A stretch of 64,000 nt of DNA. Source: Caviibacterium pharyngocola (lineage in GTDB: Bacteria > Pseudomonadota > Gammaproteobacteria > Enterobacterales > Pasteurellaceae). Shown one piece after another: positions 1 to 10,314 of this stretch. The DNA lies in contig NZ_PHGZ01000020.1 of the NCBI RefSeq assembly GCF_002795405.1, positions 62,001 to 126,000 on the forward strand. The letters run 5' to 3'. Under the pieces are notes generated by a model, which saw only the letters and a list, made by a program, of their open reading frames with translations, was not told where the DNA came from and searched no databases. The stretch's first letter is position 1. Each line of letters begins with the position of its first letter. The position numbers and the translations under genes are program-made.

Positions 1-602
<602 letters not shown>

Positions 603-650
603 AAATTCGACCGCACTTTATTTCAGAAAAAAGCATAATTTGCAAAACAA

Positions 651-676
651 AAACGGCTGAGATTTCTCAGCCGTTT
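651..676. terminator. Bidirectional hairpin between purB and proS
   Basis: An 11-bp perfect stem (AAACGGCTGAG / CTCAGCCGTTT) with a 4-base loop lies between two convergent genes. The T content after it is modest. It likely serves both genes as an intrinsic terminator. Confidence 0.75.
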
Positions 677-682
677 GTCTTT

Positions 683-2398
683 CTATGCTTGAATTTGCGT
701 TTGAAGGAAGGACAATAATTGTTCTTTTGCAATCATTTGTTTTTCGCCGCTGCGGCGATTTTTATATTCAATCTCACCGTTGGCGAGGTTTTTCTCACCG
801 ATGACGATCATATGCGGCACGCCGATTAATTCCATATCGGCGAACATTACGCCCGGACGTTCTTTGCGATCGTCAAAAATCACATCCACGCCTTGTGCTA
901 ATAAAGTGCGGTATAATTCTTCGGCGAATTGTTGCACGCTTTCCGATTTATGCATATTCATCGGCACAATCGCCACGGTAAACGGCGCAATCGCGTCGGT
1001 CGGCCAAATAATACCGCGTTCGTCGTGATGTTGTTCGATCGCCGCCGCAACGACACGGCTGACCCCGATACCGTAACAGCCCATAATCATTGTTTGCGGA
1101 CGACCGTCCTCGCCTTGCACGGTGGCTTTCATCGCTTCGGAATATTTCGTGCCGAGTTGGAAAATGTGTCCCACTTCGATACCGCGTTTGATTAGCAACG
1201 TGCCTTTGCCGTCCGGACTCGGATCGCCTTCCACCACATTACGCAAATCTGCGATTTTCGGTAATGCGACATCGCGTTCCCAGTTAATATTAAAATAATG
1301 TTTTCCGTCGATATTCGCACCGGCGCCGAAATCGCTCATTAAAGCGACGCTGCGGTCAATAATCGCCGGAATCGGTAAGTTAATCGGCCCTAAAGAACCC
1401 ACGCCGGCACCGATTTTGGCTTTAATGTCCGCTTCATCGGCAAACTCCAACGGATCGGCAACTTCCGGTAATTTCTGTGCTTTCACTTCGTTTAATTCGT
1501 GATCCCCGCGAATAATTAACGCGATCAGCGGTTGTTCTTCCGTCGCACCTTTGACAATCAGGGTTTTCACTGTTTTTTCAATCGGTAAATCGAACTGCTC
1601 TACCAATTCGGCGATGGTTTTCGCATTCGGCGTATCGACTAATTCCATTGCGGCGCTCGGCGCTTGGCGTTCGCCCACGGCGACCGCTTCCGCCAATTCG
1701 ATATTGGCAGCAAAATCGGATTCGGTAGAAAAAACGACATCGTCTTCACCGCTTTGTGCCAACACTTGGAATTCGTGCGACGCGCTGCCGCCGATCGAAC
1801 CGGTATCCGCCTGAACCGCACGGAAATCCAAACCTAAGCGGGTGAAAATATTGCTGTAAGTTTGATACATCACTTCATAGGTTTGTTGTAAACATTCTTT
1901 GCTGGTGTGGAAAGAATAGGCATCTTTCATTAAAAATTCACGACCGCGCATTACACCGAAACGCGGGCGCACTTCGTCACGGAATTTGGTTTGAATTTGA
2001 TATAAGTTCAGCGGTAATTGTCGGTATGAACTGACTTCGCGACGCACCAAATCGGTGATCACTTCTTCGTGCGTTGGACCCAACACGAATTCGCGGTTGC
2101 CGCGATCGACGAAACGCAATAATTCCGGGCCGTATTGCTCCCAACGTTGTGATTCTTGCCATAATTCCGCCGGTTGCACCACCGGCATTTCCACTTCCAC
2201 CGCACCGCTTTTGTTCATTTCTTCACGCACGATTTTTTCCACTTTTTTCAACACGCGCAAACCGGTCGGCAACCAGTTATAAAGTCCGGACGCCAACGGG
2301 CGAACCATTCCCGCGCGTAGCATTAATTGGTGACTGACAACCTGTGCGTCATTCGGTGTTTCTTTCAATGTGGATAATAAATATTTACTGGTACGCAT
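683..2398 (-). CDS. proS: Prolyl-tRNA synthetase (bacterial type with editing domain)
   Basis: Charges tRNA-Pro with proline in the cytoplasm. The 571-residue length matches the bacterial ProS family (E. coli 572). The N-terminal class II core begins [18 protein letters not shown]. Motif 2 lies near residues 100-120 ([17 protein letters not shown]). An inserted YbaK-like editing domain that removes mischarged Ala-tRNA spans about residues 225-390. Motif 3 is [17 protein letters not shown] near residue 443, and the anticodon-binding domain follows. The ATG at 2398 gives the standard N-terminus. It is transcribed alone, convergent with purB. Confidence 0.98.
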   Translation of the reverse strand: MRTSKYLLSTLKETPNDAQVVSHQLMLRAGMVRPLASGLYNWLPTGLRVLKKVEKIVREEMNKSGAVEVEMPVVQPAELWQESQRWEQYGPELLRFVDRGNREFVLGPTHEEVITDLVRREVSSYRQLPLNLYQIQTKFRDEVRPRFGVMRGREFLMKDAYSFHTSKECLQQTYEVMYQTYSNIFTRLGLDFRAVQADTGSIGGSASHEFQVLAQSGEDDVVFSTESDFAANIELAEAVAVGERQAPSAAMELVDTPNAKTIAELVEQFDLPIEKTVKTLIVKGATEEQPLIALIIRGDHELNEVKAQKLPEVADPLEFADEADIKAKIGAGVGSLGPINLPIPAIIDRSVALMSDFGAGANIDGKHYFNINWERDVALPKIADLRNVVEGDPSPDGKGTLLIKRGIEVGHIFQLGTKYSEAMKATVQGEDGRPQTMIMGCYGIGVSRVVAAAIEQHHDERGIIWPTDAIAPFTVAIVPMNMHKSESVQQFAEELYRTLLAQGVDVIFDDRKERPGVMFADMELIGVPHMIVIGEKNLANGEIEYKNRRSGEKQMIAKEQLLSFLQTQIQA

Positions 2399-2545
2399 TT
2401 TTTCCTATGCCTTGTTATTTTGAATTGAAAAATTGTCGATAGTGTATCATTGACCGGGATTTGCACAAAGCGATTCTAAATTGAAAGCTTAATTTTTCCG
2501 ATGAATGAAAAGTGCGGTGGCTTTCGGCGAGAAATTTTCGGGCGG

Positions 2546-3073
2546 TTAGGCAGTAAGAACCAGTTGCACTGCGCTCATAAAACAGCGGATTTTACATTCG
2601 CCGCAGCCGTTGCATTTTTCATTATCCACTTCAAGCTCGGCGGAAATCGCCTGTTGCGGACAGGCTTGTTGACAGACATCGCAAGATTGATTTTGCCGTT
2701 GCAGGCAATTTTCGCTAAAAGACGGGCGCAATGTTGTATCTGCTTTAAAGGCGACATTGAGCGCATTGGTCGCACAGCTTTGTGCACAACGTCGGCAAAA
2801 ATCACAGGCGGCAAAATCAATCGTCAATTCGGCTTTGCCGGAATGCACATCAATTAATCCGTAAGGACAAGCACGAGCGCATTCTCCGCAGCCGTTACAC
2901 ACTTCCGAAAATAAATGTTCCGCGCAAGCAAAGGGCGGGCGTGTTATCGTGCGCGGCATATCTGAATTCAAAGTTTTATGTGCCGCGCCGAAAACCCCGC
3001 GAAACAACCCGCGTCGCGAGACGCTGTGATGACTTAAATAGGCTTGATAATAACGCTCGTCTTTCGCCGTCAT
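2546..3073 (-). CDS. napF: NapF-type ferredoxin protein of the dms cluster
   Basis: A 175-residue polyferredoxin with several CxxCxxC..CP motifs: CNGCGECARACP near 58, CDFCRRCAQSC near 90, CDVCQQACP near 130 and CNGCGECKIRC near 154. This is the usual NapF pattern for [4Fe-4S] clusters. NapF-like proteins are cytoplasmic and thought to help mature or supply electrons to molybdoenzymes. Here the gene is the last of the dms operon, 15 bp after dmsD, so it probably serves DMSO reductase rather than a periplasmic nitrate reductase; no nap genes are in the window. The symbol reflects family, not proven function. Confidence 0.85.
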   Translation of the reverse strand: MTAKDERYYQAYLSHHSVSRRGLFRGVFGAAHKTLNSDMPRTITRPPFACAEHLFSEVCNGCGECARACPYGLIDVHSGKAELTIDFAACDFCRRCAQSCATNALNVAFKADTTLRPSFSENCLQRQNQSCDVCQQACPQQAISAELEVDNEKCNGCGECKIRCFMSAVQLVLTA

Positions 3074-3088
3074 ATTCCGCCCCGAAAG

Positions 3089-3691
3089 TTAGCGATAAAA
3101 TTGTGCTTTCGGCACGATTAATGCGAGCTCTTCTTGCCACTCACGCAACGTTTGCCGTGCCAATAAGCCCAGACCTTGATAAAACGGATAGTCGCTTTGC
3201 GCGGTAAGTAATTCCAAATAACGCCCGCTCCAAATTAGAAAATGGCGAGAAAGAAATTCGCTTAATAACTCCTGTTTATTTTCTGCCAGATAAGCGGAAA
3301 GCATTAACATTAAGCCGAAATGATCTTCCGGTTCTTGTTGACTTGCGGAAAAGGCGATTTGATGTCGAGCCAAAAAATCACGCAAATCCAATAGAGAATT
3401 GCCGAAAATCACCGCTTCCGGATCCAAATACACCGAACCCCAAGGCGGCGCCGGTAACGCATTCGGGCCGATAAACAGCGCTTGATATTGCGCGCTTAAA
3501 TCTTGTTGCAATCCTTGTTGAATAAACGTAATGGTCTGCGGATTTTCCACATTTCCCCATTGCAGCGCCCAATCCGGTTGTTGAAAAAATGCCAGTGCAG
3601 ATTTTGCTTGCGCGGAGGTCGGTTCGTAATAGAATAACGAACCTAAAATTCGCCCGCCGGTTGAAATCCATTGCATGAGTTCCGAGTGCAT
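3089..3691 (-). CDS. dmsD: DmsD/TorD-family molybdoenzyme maturation chaperone
   Basis: A 200-residue all-helical chaperone of the TorD/DmsD family. It carries the family hallmark LFIGPNALPAPPWGSVYLDPE near residues 93-113 (quoted in part as LFIGP..PPWGSVY) and EPEDHFGLML near 140. Such proteins bind the twin-arginine leader of DmsA and hold it until the molybdenum cofactor is loaded. Its position directly after dmsC supports DmsA as its client. A strong hairpin lies between dmsC and this gene, which could lower or stabilise expression of the distal part. Confidence 0.9.
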   Translation of the reverse strand: MHSELMQWISTGGRILGSLFYYEPTSAQAKSALAFFQQPDWALQWGNVENPQTITFIQQGLQQDLSAQYQALFIGPNALPAPPWGSVYLDPEAVIFGNSLLDLRDFLARHQIAFSASQQEPEDHFGLMLMLSAYLAENKQELLSEFLSRHFLIWSGRYLELLTAQSDYPFYQGLGLLARQTLREWQEELALIVPKAQFYR

Positions 3692-3711
3692 ATTATTCCT
3701 TTTTAAGAGAG

Positions 3712-3737
3712 AAGGGTAAGAAACCGTTCTTACCCTT
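3712..3737. terminator. Hairpin between dmsC and dmsD
   Basis: An 11-bp stem (AAGGGTAAGAA / TTCTTACCCTT) with a 4-base loop. On the operon strand the sequence after it is CTCTCTTAAAAAGG, not a T tract. It may therefore be a stability or processing structure, or a leaky terminator, rather than a full stop. Confidence 0.5.
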
Positions 3738-3759
3738 ATATTTAATGCGAACGAATTAT

Positions 3760-4599
3760 TTAACCGCCGAACGCTGTTCCTACTGTCATATGCAAGCCAT
3801 AGAACAAGGTTCTGCCGATAAATTCGGCGACAAAGGTGAGTAAAAATGCGAGGGTGAGTAGCGGTAAACTTTTGCCTTTAAACAAAATGGTCGCGGCAAC
3901 ACCAAGTAAGCACAAGCGCAAGGCGGTCATTTGGGCAAAATCCGGCACTAAGGCTGCCGCTTGTTGTGCGGAACTTTGAATGCTACCGATGTGAACGCCT
4001 TGATATACTGCGGTAATGGCAATCAGCAAAACGCCGACTAAATACGCCCAAGGCAACCATTTCAGGCAATATTCTTTGTGGCGATTCGGTTGTAACAGGG
4101 CATAGGCAAGGGAAAGCCCGCCGGCTACAAGAGTTAAATAAAACGAAATCGGCGTTAACACCGTATCCCACGTCGGTACGGTCGGAATGCGGTAAAGATT
4201 CGCCATCATCCACATAAACACCAAGCCGACAATCGCAGCCAAGGCAATCCAAACTTTACCAAGTGCGGTCGGTAATTTATTTAAAATTGCGCATAACCAG
4301 TAAAGTCCGGCAACAGCGAAAAATGCGGAGCCGCTTGCAATTTCGTTGCTTAGCATTGATTCGCCTACGCGGTTAAGCGAATTAAACGCGCGCAGCGGCG
4401 AACCTAAATGCATTACGGAGGAAAGAAAACCGATACCGAGCAATGCCAATAGCACAAACATCGCTTTGTGAATATGATTTCGGCTTTGCGTATTTTGTGT
4501 GTTAAACAATGCAAAAGCAAAAACTAACACCGATCCGACCGCACTTTGTGCCAAGACGGTAAAAAGAATTAACGGTAATTCGTGTAAACCTGCGTTCAT
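3760..4599 (-). CDS. dmsC: DMSO reductase membrane anchor subunit
   Basis: DmsC anchors the DmsAB catalytic dimer to the inner membrane and oxidises menaquinol. The 279-residue product has about eight hydrophobic helices and begins MNAGLHELPLILFTVLAQSAVGS, the usual DmsC start, including the SVMHLGSPLRAFNSL segment near residue 60. It starts one base after the dmsB stop, consistent with translational coupling. The length fits the family (about 280-290). Confidence 0.95.
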   Translation of the reverse strand: MNAGLHELPLILFTVLAQSAVGSVLVFAFALFNTQNTQSRNHIHKAMFVLLALLGIGFLSSVMHLGSPLRAFNSLNRVGESMLSNEIASGSAFFAVAGLYWLCAILNKLPTALGKVWIALAAIVGLVFMWMMANLYRIPTVPTWDTVLTPISFYLTLVAGGLSLAYALLQPNRHKEYCLKWLPWAYLVGVLLIAITAVYQGVHIGSIQSSAQQAAALVPDFAQMTALRLCLLGVAATILFKGKSLPLLTLAFLLTFVAEFIGRTLFYGLHMTVGTAFGG

Positions 4600-4600
4600 A

Positions 4601-5218
4601 TTACACCTCTCTCGGATTCGCTAAAAAGCCCGTGGTATCACCGCTTGGGCGGGCGTGTTTGTTCGGTTTGACCACCAAATTCGGCTGTGTCACCTCCGCC
4701 GGCGGAAGCGGCGCAATGGAAGCTTGCTCGCCGTATTTTGCGCGCAATTCGTCAATCGGCGCGAAATCCAATGCACGCAACGGACAGGCTTCCACGCAAA
4801 TCGGTTTATGTCCTGCTTGAATACGTGAATAGCAACCGTCACATTTGGTCATATGTCCTTTTTTCGCATCATATTGCGGTGCGTCATACGGACAAGCCAT
4901 ATGACAATAACGACAACCGATACAGATTTCTTCGTTGACGATCACAAAACCGTCGGCATTCTTATGCATTGCGCCGGTCGGACACACCTTAGTGCAAGCC
5001 GGATCACTGCAGTGATTGCACGAAATTGACATATAATACGCAAAGACATCTTGACGATAACAGCCGTCGTTATCCTGCACCCAATTTCCGCCGGCGTATT
5101 CATAAATTCGACGGAAATTCACTTCCGTACTCAAATCTTTATAATCTTTGCACGCCAATTCGCAAGTTTTGCAGCCCGTGCAACGTTCCGAATCAAAATA
5201 AAAACCGTATTGTTTCAT
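4601..5218 (-). CDS. dmsB: DMSO reductase iron-sulfur subunit
   Basis: DmsB passes electrons from DmsC to DmsA through four [4Fe-4S] clusters. The 205-residue protein shows all four Cys groups in order: CTGCKTCELACKDY near 14, CNHCSDPACTKVCPTGAM near 67, CIGCRYCHMACPYDAPQYD near 99 and CDGCYSRIQAGHKPICVEACP near 126. It lies 10 bp after dmsA and directly before dmsC. Confidence 0.97.
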   Translation of the reverse strand: MKQYGFYFDSERCTGCKTCELACKDYKDLSTEVNFRRIYEYAGGNWVQDNDGCYRQDVFAYYMSISCNHCSDPACTKVCPTGAMHKNADGFVIVNEEICIGCRYCHMACPYDAPQYDAKKGHMTKCDGCYSRIQAGHKPICVEACPLRALDFAPIDELRAKYGEQASIAPLPPAEVTQPNLVVKPNKHARPSGDTTGFLANPREV

Positions 5219-5228
5219 TTTCTACTCC

Positions 5229-7658
5229 TTACACGCGCTCAATTTGCACTAAATTAGAATGTTGCGGATTCCCTTTCGCCAACGGCGACGGGCGTTGGGT
5301 GGTGAGTACGTTGACACAGCCGGAGTGATCCACGCGATTATTATCCGGTGCATACCAAGCCCCTTCGCTTAGCGCAACTACGCCGGGAATAATACGCGGT
5401 GTGACTTTTGCGTGAATGCGCACTTCTCCGCGATCGTTAAAAATTTTGATCATATCGCCGTTTTTAATGTCTCTCGGTTCCGCGTCAATCGGGTTAATCC
5501 AAACTTCTTGCGGATTCGCTTCTTTAATCACATCCACATTGCCATATGTGGAATGGGTGCGCGCTTTGTAGTGGAAACCGGTCATTTGTAGCGGATATTT
5601 TTGCATTAACGGATCGCCGTAATGTTCGAAACTTTGGGCGTGAACCGGCAACGGATGAATCACTTCATCCTCTTTCAGCGTCCAAGCTGCGGCAATTTGT
5701 GCCAATCGTTCGGAATAAATTTCGATTTTACCCGACGGTGTTTTTAACGGATTGGCTTGTGGGTCTTCGCGGAAACTCTTATAGGCAACATAGAAACCGT
5801 TCGGATCCACTTTTTTGAAAATACCTTGCTGTCTGAATTCTTCAAACGTCGGCAATTCCGGAAGGCGCTCGCGGGATTGAGCGTAAAGATGACGCAGCCA
5901 TTCCTCTTGCGTTCTGCCTTCGGTGAACTGATCTTTCACGCCCAATTTCTCTGCCAAATCACTCATCATATCGTACAAAGTACGACATTCGAATGACGGC
6001 GCAACTACTTGATCAGCGAAAATCACATAGTTCATATTGGCGACATAGGCATCCAAACAAAAATCTGCTTGCTCCGCCGCCACGCAATCCGGCAATAAAA
6101 TATCGCTGTATTTTGCCGTTGAGGTCATATGGTTATCGATCGTGACAATCAATTCGCACTGACTTTCATCCTGTAAGATATCGTGCGTGCGATTGATGTC
6201 TGCGTGTTGGTTGATTAGGCAGTTACTTGCATAATTCCAAATCACTTTGATCGGCGCGGTTAATTTTTCTACGCCGCGAATACCGTCCGTGAGTGCGGTC
6301 ATTTCGTGGGCACGGAAAATGGCATCCGTCCATAAGAACATCGGAATGCTGGCTTGCACCGGATTGGTTAAAGTCGGCATCCGAACAAACGGAATGGCAT
6401 AGGCACTTTCCCGTGCGCCGGTGTTGCCGCCGTGAATCCCCACATTGCCGGTTAAAATCGGTAGCATTGCAATCGCGCGAGAGATCAATTCGCCGTTACT
6501 GCGACGCTGCGGTCCCCAACCTTGCGCAATAAATGCCGGTTTTGCCGAAGCGATTTCTCTAGCCAACTTGATAATCCGTTCGCGCGGAATGCCGGTGATT
6601 TTCGCCGCCCATTCCGGCGTTTTGGCTATGCCGTCATCGCCTTGACCTAAAATATAGGCTTTATAATGACCGTTTTTCGGCGCGGATTCCGGTAAAGTTT
6701 TTTCGTCATAACCGACACAATATTTATCAAGAAAAGCCTGATCTATTAAATCTTCGGTGATCATTACATAAGCAAGAGCGGAGACCAACGCTGCATCCGT
6801 ACCCGGGCGGATTGGAATCCATTCGTCCTCACGACCGACGCCGGTATCCGTATAACGCGGATCAATAATAATCAATTTGGCATTGGATTTTTCTTTTGCC
6901 TGTTGAATGCAATAGGTTAAACCGCCGCCGCTCATTCTGGTTTCGGCAGGATTATTCCCGAATAACACGATTAATTTCGTATTTTCAATATCTGCCATAC
7001 CATTACCGACTACCCAACCGCCGCCATAGGTATAATCCAATCCGACGGCAATTTGCGCGGTACTGTAATCACCGTAATGATTGAGGTAGCCGCCGACACA
7101 GTTCATCAAACGCGCGATCAATGTCGCACCCGGTGGCCAAGATTTTGTCATCGTACCGCCTAACGTACCCGTGCCGTAGTTCAAATAGATGCTTTCATTT
7201 CCATATTGGGCGATATTTTTCTTTAATGATTCGGCAATTTCGCTTAATGCTTCGCCCCAGCTAATCCGTTTGAATTTGCCTTCACCGCGTTTACCGATAC
7301 GTTTCATCGGGTATTTCAAGCGATCCGGATTATATACGCGACGACGCATTGAGCGTCCGCGCAAGCAAGCGCGGACTTGATGATCCGCATTATAAGTTTC
7401 CGTGCCCGTATTATCGGTTTCGACGTAAGTGATTTTATTGTCTTTAACGTGCATTCTTAGCGGGCAACGGCTTCCACAGTTTACTGTGCAGGCGCTCCAG
7501 ACGATTTTCTCTTCATTATCGGACGGTTCGGTCGGTAACGGATTCGCCACCGCATTGAAAGGTAAAGAAATATCCGCTGCGACGGCAACGGCGCCAAGCG
7601 AAGAGCCTTTTAAAAAAGTTCTTCGGGAAAGCAGTGATTTATCCATCGATTCACTCAT
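5229..7658 (-). CDS. dmsA: DMSO reductase catalytic subunit with Tat signal
   Basis: The catalytic molybdopterin-guanine-dinucleotide subunit of anaerobic dimethyl sulfoxide reductase; it reduces DMSO and related S- and N-oxides as terminal acceptors. The N-terminus has a twin-arginine signal (SRRTFLKGSSLGAVAVAA), so it is exported folded. The FS0 cluster motif CTVNCGSRCPLRMHV follows near residue 57, then the stretch LNYGTGTLGGTMTKSWPPG near residue 160, whose serine is the expected molybdenum ligand. The C-terminal dinucleotide-binding domain ends VLTTQRPSPLAKGNPQHSN. The 809-residue length is close to E. coli DmsA. It is first in the operon dmsABC-dmsD-napF, behind an FNR-like site. Confidence 0.98.
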   Translation of the reverse strand: MSESMDKSLLSRRTFLKGSSLGAVAVAADISLPFNAVANPLPTEPSDNEEKIVWSACTVNCGSRCPLRMHVKDNKITYVETDNTGTETYNADHQVRACLRGRSMRRRVYNPDRLKYPMKRIGKRGEGKFKRISWGEALSEIAESLKKNIAQYGNESIYLNYGTGTLGGTMTKSWPPGATLIARLMNCVGGYLNHYGDYSTAQIAVGLDYTYGGGWVVGNGMADIENTKLIVLFGNNPAETRMSGGGLTYCIQQAKEKSNAKLIIIDPRYTDTGVGREDEWIPIRPGTDAALVSALAYVMITEDLIDQAFLDKYCVGYDEKTLPESAPKNGHYKAYILGQGDDGIAKTPEWAAKITGIPRERIIKLAREIASAKPAFIAQGWGPQRRSNGELISRAIAMLPILTGNVGIHGGNTGARESAYAIPFVRMPTLTNPVQASIPMFLWTDAIFRAHEMTALTDGIRGVEKLTAPIKVIWNYASNCLINQHADINRTHDILQDESQCELIVTIDNHMTSTAKYSDILLPDCVAAEQADFCLDAYVANMNYVIFADQVVAPSFECRTLYDMMSDLAEKLGVKDQFTEGRTQEEWLRHLYAQSRERLPELPTFEEFRQQGIFKKVDPNGFYVAYKSFREDPQANPLKTPSGKIEIYSERLAQIAAAWTLKEDEVIHPLPVHAQSFEHYGDPLMQKYPLQMTGFHYKARTHSTYGNVDVIKEANPQEVWINPIDAEPRDIKNGDMIKIFNDRGEVRIHAKVTPRIIPGVVALSEGAWYAPDNNRVDHSGCVNVLTTQRPSPLAKGNPQHSNLVQIERV

Positions 7659-7778
7659 AAATATCCCCCCATATTTAGTAAGTCATAAATCAATGGGTTA
7701 TTTAACCATTATTAGGCAGCACAAGACTGTGACTCCGATCAAATTATTCAATGCACGGCTTAAAAAACAAACGAAAAA

Positions 7779-7792
7779 ATGATTAAAATCAA
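7779..7792 (-). promoter_or_regulatory. FNR box upstream of dmsA
   Basis: On the operon strand the site reads TTGATTTTAATCAT, matching the FNR consensus TTGAT-N4-ATCAA at nine of ten positions. It lies about 120 bp upstream of the dmsA start. This fits anaerobic induction of DMSO reductase, which is FNR-dependent in related bacteria. Confidence 0.75.
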
Positions 7793-7806
7793 ATAGTTAT
7801 TGTAAT

Positions 7807-7821
7807 TGAGAATTATTCTCT
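7807..7821. promoter_or_regulatory. Fur-like box upstream of dmsA
   Basis: TGAGAATTATTCTCT fits the 7-1-7 inverted repeat form of the Fur operator (TGATAATnATTATCA) with symmetric T-to-G and A-to-C changes and one mismatch at the last base. It would link the iron-rich dms operon to iron supply. This is a pattern match only. Confidence 0.4.
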
Positions 7822-7973
7822 AAGCGGCTCGAAAGCGTGTTTGAACAAGAGGCGGAAAAAAGAGGAAAAGTGCAGCTTGTTAAGCAAAAAAGTACTACGT
7901 CAAAAATGCTAACGGAAGACAGGAAAGACATCCAAGCGAAAATTTATCGCGCATTGTTTTCGCCTTTACATCT

Positions 7974-8429
7974 TTAGTCATCCTCGTGCGAGGAGCACAT
8001 AGCATCGGCAAAGTCGTCGGGAGAAAATCCGTGAGAGAGCATATAGCGCCAAATCTTTTGTTTGGTTTTCAGATCAAGTGCGGTGCGATATTGCGGAAAT
8101 TTTTTTTGTAATACAGAGAGGGCTATTTGCGTCCAATCAATTTCGGATTCGTCCAATACTTCATTGATTAAATCCGCTTGAATACCTTTTAATTGGCGCA
8201 ATTCTTGTTTAATTCGCTGCACGCCGTAACCGCGCTGCGAGCGCATATAAAGATAATTTTCCGTAAAGCGTCGATCATTTTGCCAATTTTTTTGCCGACA
8301 ATGTGCTAAAGTTTGCTCAATTTCTTGTTCGGAAAAAGCTTTTTCCTGCATTTTACAACGAAGTTCGAATTCGCTGTATTCGCGTTTGGCTAACAAATTC
8401 AGCACATAGCCGAGTGAAAGAGATGACAT
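7974..8429 (-). CDS. recX: Regulatory protein RecX
   Basis: RecX binds the RecA filament and limits its recombinase and coprotease activity. The 151-residue, helix-rich, charged sequence has the family hallmarks NDRRFTENYLYMRSQRGYGVQRI near residues 50-72 and three-helix repeats. It lies directly downstream of recA on the same strand, separated by an inverted pair of uptake signals that forms a terminator. Read-through would couple it to the SOS-controlled recA promoter. Confidence 0.93.
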   Translation of the reverse strand: MSSLSLGYVLNLLAKREYSEFELRCKMQEKAFSEQEIEQTLAHCRQKNWQNDRRFTENYLYMRSQRGYGVQRIKQELRQLKGIQADLINEVLDESEIDWTQIALSVLQKKFPQYRTALDLKTKQKIWRYMLSHGFSPDDFADAMCSSHEDD

Positions 8430-8491
8430 TTCGTTTACTTAACCGATGTTTCAGCTATAAGATAGAGCGTTAGATGAAATAAAAAGTGATG

Positions 8492-8520
8492 AAAGTGCGG
8501 TCAATTTTAACCGCACTTTT
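8492..8520. terminator. Inverted uptake-signal terminator after recA
   Basis: AAAGTGCGGT and ACCGCACTTT face each other with a 9-base loop and poly-A/T flanks. It ends recA transcription and probably attenuates recX. Paired AAGTGCGGT signals used as terminators are characteristic of the Haemophilus branch of Pasteurellaceae. Confidence 0.85.
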
Positions 8521-8532
8521 CAGTGTAGTTTA

Positions 8533-9597
8533 TTAGAAATCGCTATCCATTTCGTTTAGCGCTTCTTCCGGCTGTTCAATGTCCGCCATTAGCGCTTTTT
8601 CCGGATTCGCCAATAATTCGGCACGCAATTTATTTTCCAATTCTTGCGCCGATTCAGGATGTTCCGTCAACCATTTGATCGCATTGGCTTTACCTTGACC
8701 GATTTTCTCGCCTTGGTAGGAATACCACGCGCCGGCTTTATCCACCAATTTGTGTTTAACGCCGAGTTCGATTAATTCGCCTTGTTTCGAAATACCTTCG
8801 CCGTAAAGGATTTGGAATTCCACTTGACGGAATGGAGGTGCTACTTTATTTTTCACCACTTTTACACGGGTTTCGTTACCGATCACTTGATCGCCTTCTT
8901 TAATTGCACCCACGCGACGAATATCCAAACGCACGGATGCATAGAATTTCAGCGCGTTACCGCCGGTTGTGGTTTCCGGATTACCGAACATTACGCCGAT
9001 TTTCATCCGAATTTGGTTGATAAACACGACCAAACAGTTCGAGCTTTTAATTTGTGCGGTTAATTTACGCAACGCTTGTGACATCAAACGTGCTTGTAAA
9101 CCCATATGGGAATCGCCCATTTCGCCTTCGATTTCCGCTTTCGGCGTTAAGGCGGCAACCGAGTCCACAATCACCACATCCACCGCGCCGGAACGCACTA
9201 ACGCGTCGCAAATCTCCAAGGCTTGTTCGCCGTTATCCGGCTGGGAAACCAATAATTCTTTTACATCCACGCCGAGTTTTGCCGCATAAATCGGATCCAA
9301 TGCGTGCTCCGCATCAATAAACGCACAGGTTTTTCCTTCTTTTTGCGCTTGCGCGATAACCGAGAGCGTTAACGTGGTTTTACCGGAGGATTCCGGCCCG
9401 AAAATTTCCACGATACGCCCCATCGGTAAACCGCCGATCCCCAATGCAACGTCTAAACTTAACGAACCGGTCGAAACCGCTTCGACGTCTAAGGTTTTGG
9501 TTTCGCCCAATTTCATAATCGAGCCTTTACCAAATTGTTTTTCAATTTGACCTAACGCGGCAGCCAATGCTTTTGCTTTATCTTCTTGTGTCGCCAT
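8533..9597 (-). CDS. recA: Recombinase RecA
   Basis: RecA drives strand exchange in homologous recombination and LexA self-cleavage in the SOS response. The start is set at the ATG at 9597 ([20 protein letters not shown]), giving 354 residues, the size expected for the family; the frame stays open for eight more upstream codons (MMIFLRYK), which have no family counterpart. Walker A is GPESSGKTT near residue 67; the L2 region near residue 200 ([17 protein letters not shown]) is intact. A LexA box lies 49 bp upstream of the start. Confidence 0.98.
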   Translation of the reverse strand: MATQEDKAKALAAALGQIEKQFGKGSIMKLGETKTLDVEAVSTGSLSLDVALGIGGLPMGRIVEIFGPESSGKTTLTLSVIAQAQKEGKTCAFIDAEHALDPIYAAKLGVDVKELLVSQPDNGEQALEICDALVRSGAVDVVIVDSVAALTPKAEIEGEMGDSHMGLQARLMSQALRKLTAQIKSSNCLVVFINQIRMKIGVMFGNPETTTGGNALKFYASVRLDIRRVGAIKEGDQVIGNETRVKVVKNKVAPPFRQVEFQILYGEGISKQGELIELGVKHKLVDKAGAWYSYQGEKIGQGKANAIKWLTEHPESAQELENKLRAELLANPEKALMADIEQPEEALNEMDSDF

Positions 9598-9645
9598 TTT
9601 ATACCTCAGGAAAATCATCATTAGTAGAATTACATATAATATTAA

Positions 9646-9661
9646 CTGTATTGATATACAG
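9646..9661. promoter_or_regulatory. LexA (SOS) box of recA
   Basis: CTGTATTGATATACAG is a CTG-N10-CAG palindrome placed 49 bp upstream of the recA ATG. It matches the gamma-proteobacterial LexA operator closely. Confidence 0.93.
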
Positions 9662-9890
9662 TATCAAGTAAAATTTTGATCTTTTTTCATATTGTTGCAA
9701 AAAAGTGCCGTATTACCGGTTTTCTCAGATCATTCAAACTCACTGAGTCTAAATTCTTTTCATTTAGTGGTATTTTGTGATTGTTTTACTCTTTTGAGAA
9801 TATCGGTTATAGTGAAAATCTCTATCTATTCCATAAGAAGTTTTTATAAGCAATCAAAACCAACAAGGTACGGATAATGAGGAATAACCT

Positions 9891-10277
9891 ATGAAACTTG
9901 AAGAACTTGATATTGTTGCGGAATATGAGGAATTTCTTGAGGGAAGTTCCGAATCCTTATGGGAGGAACCTTTCCCTTGTTGGATAAAATTTAATCCTGC
10001 AACAAAAGAACTTAGTATTAAATTTGAATATGAGCAAGAGGATGATAAACCGAATACTTATGTTTGGTTTAAGGGATTTCAAACAAACTCCTCATATCCT
10101 TATACATTTGAATTGCAATCGAATAAACCCGAAGTTACAGAAGAAAAAATGTGGTTAGAGATTTTTTATGAAAATGAATTTTGGTGTTTAGAGGGGAAAG
10201 TTGAGGCTCTTTATCAAGAAAATGGCATTAATAAGATTGAAAAAAGAACAATTCTTATTGATCAGGTTAACGATTGA
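9891..10277 (+). CDS. Hypothetical acidic protein, 128 residues
   Basis: Not recognised. The product is acidic and rich in Glu, Trp and Phe (for example EYEEFLEGSSESLWEEPFPCW near residues 11-31), with a beta-rich look and no signal peptide or membrane segment. It is preceded by AGGAATAACCT as a ribosome site. Base composition is clearly more AT-rich than recA and mutS on either side, which suggests horizontal transfer. Small acidic proteins of this kind are often immunity proteins or antitoxins, but nothing here proves that. The next gene follows after 37 bp on the same strand. Confidence 0.6.
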   Translation: MKLEELDIVAEYEEFLEGSSESLWEEPFPCWIKFNPATKELSIKFEYEQEDDKPNTYVWFKGFQTNSSYPYTFELQSNKPEVTEEKMWLEIFYENEFWCLEGKVEALYQENGINKIEKRTILIDQVND

Positions 10278-10314
10278 GAAAATTATTATTAAATATGTTT
10301 CATAGGATATAAGG

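Larger units (their letters stand above)
7659..7973. promoter_or_regulatory. dmsA-recX intergenic region
   Basis: A 315-bp non-coding stretch between the 5' end of dmsA and the 3' end of recX. It holds an FNR-like box and a Fur-like box (listed separately). The half nearer recX has an AAGTGCAGC degenerate uptake signal but no gene I can support. Confidence 0.6.

Noticed and set aside
9598-9621. N-terminal extension of RecA to 362 residues
   Set aside because: The extra eight residues are not family sequence, and the ATG at 9597 gives the expected 354-residue protein.
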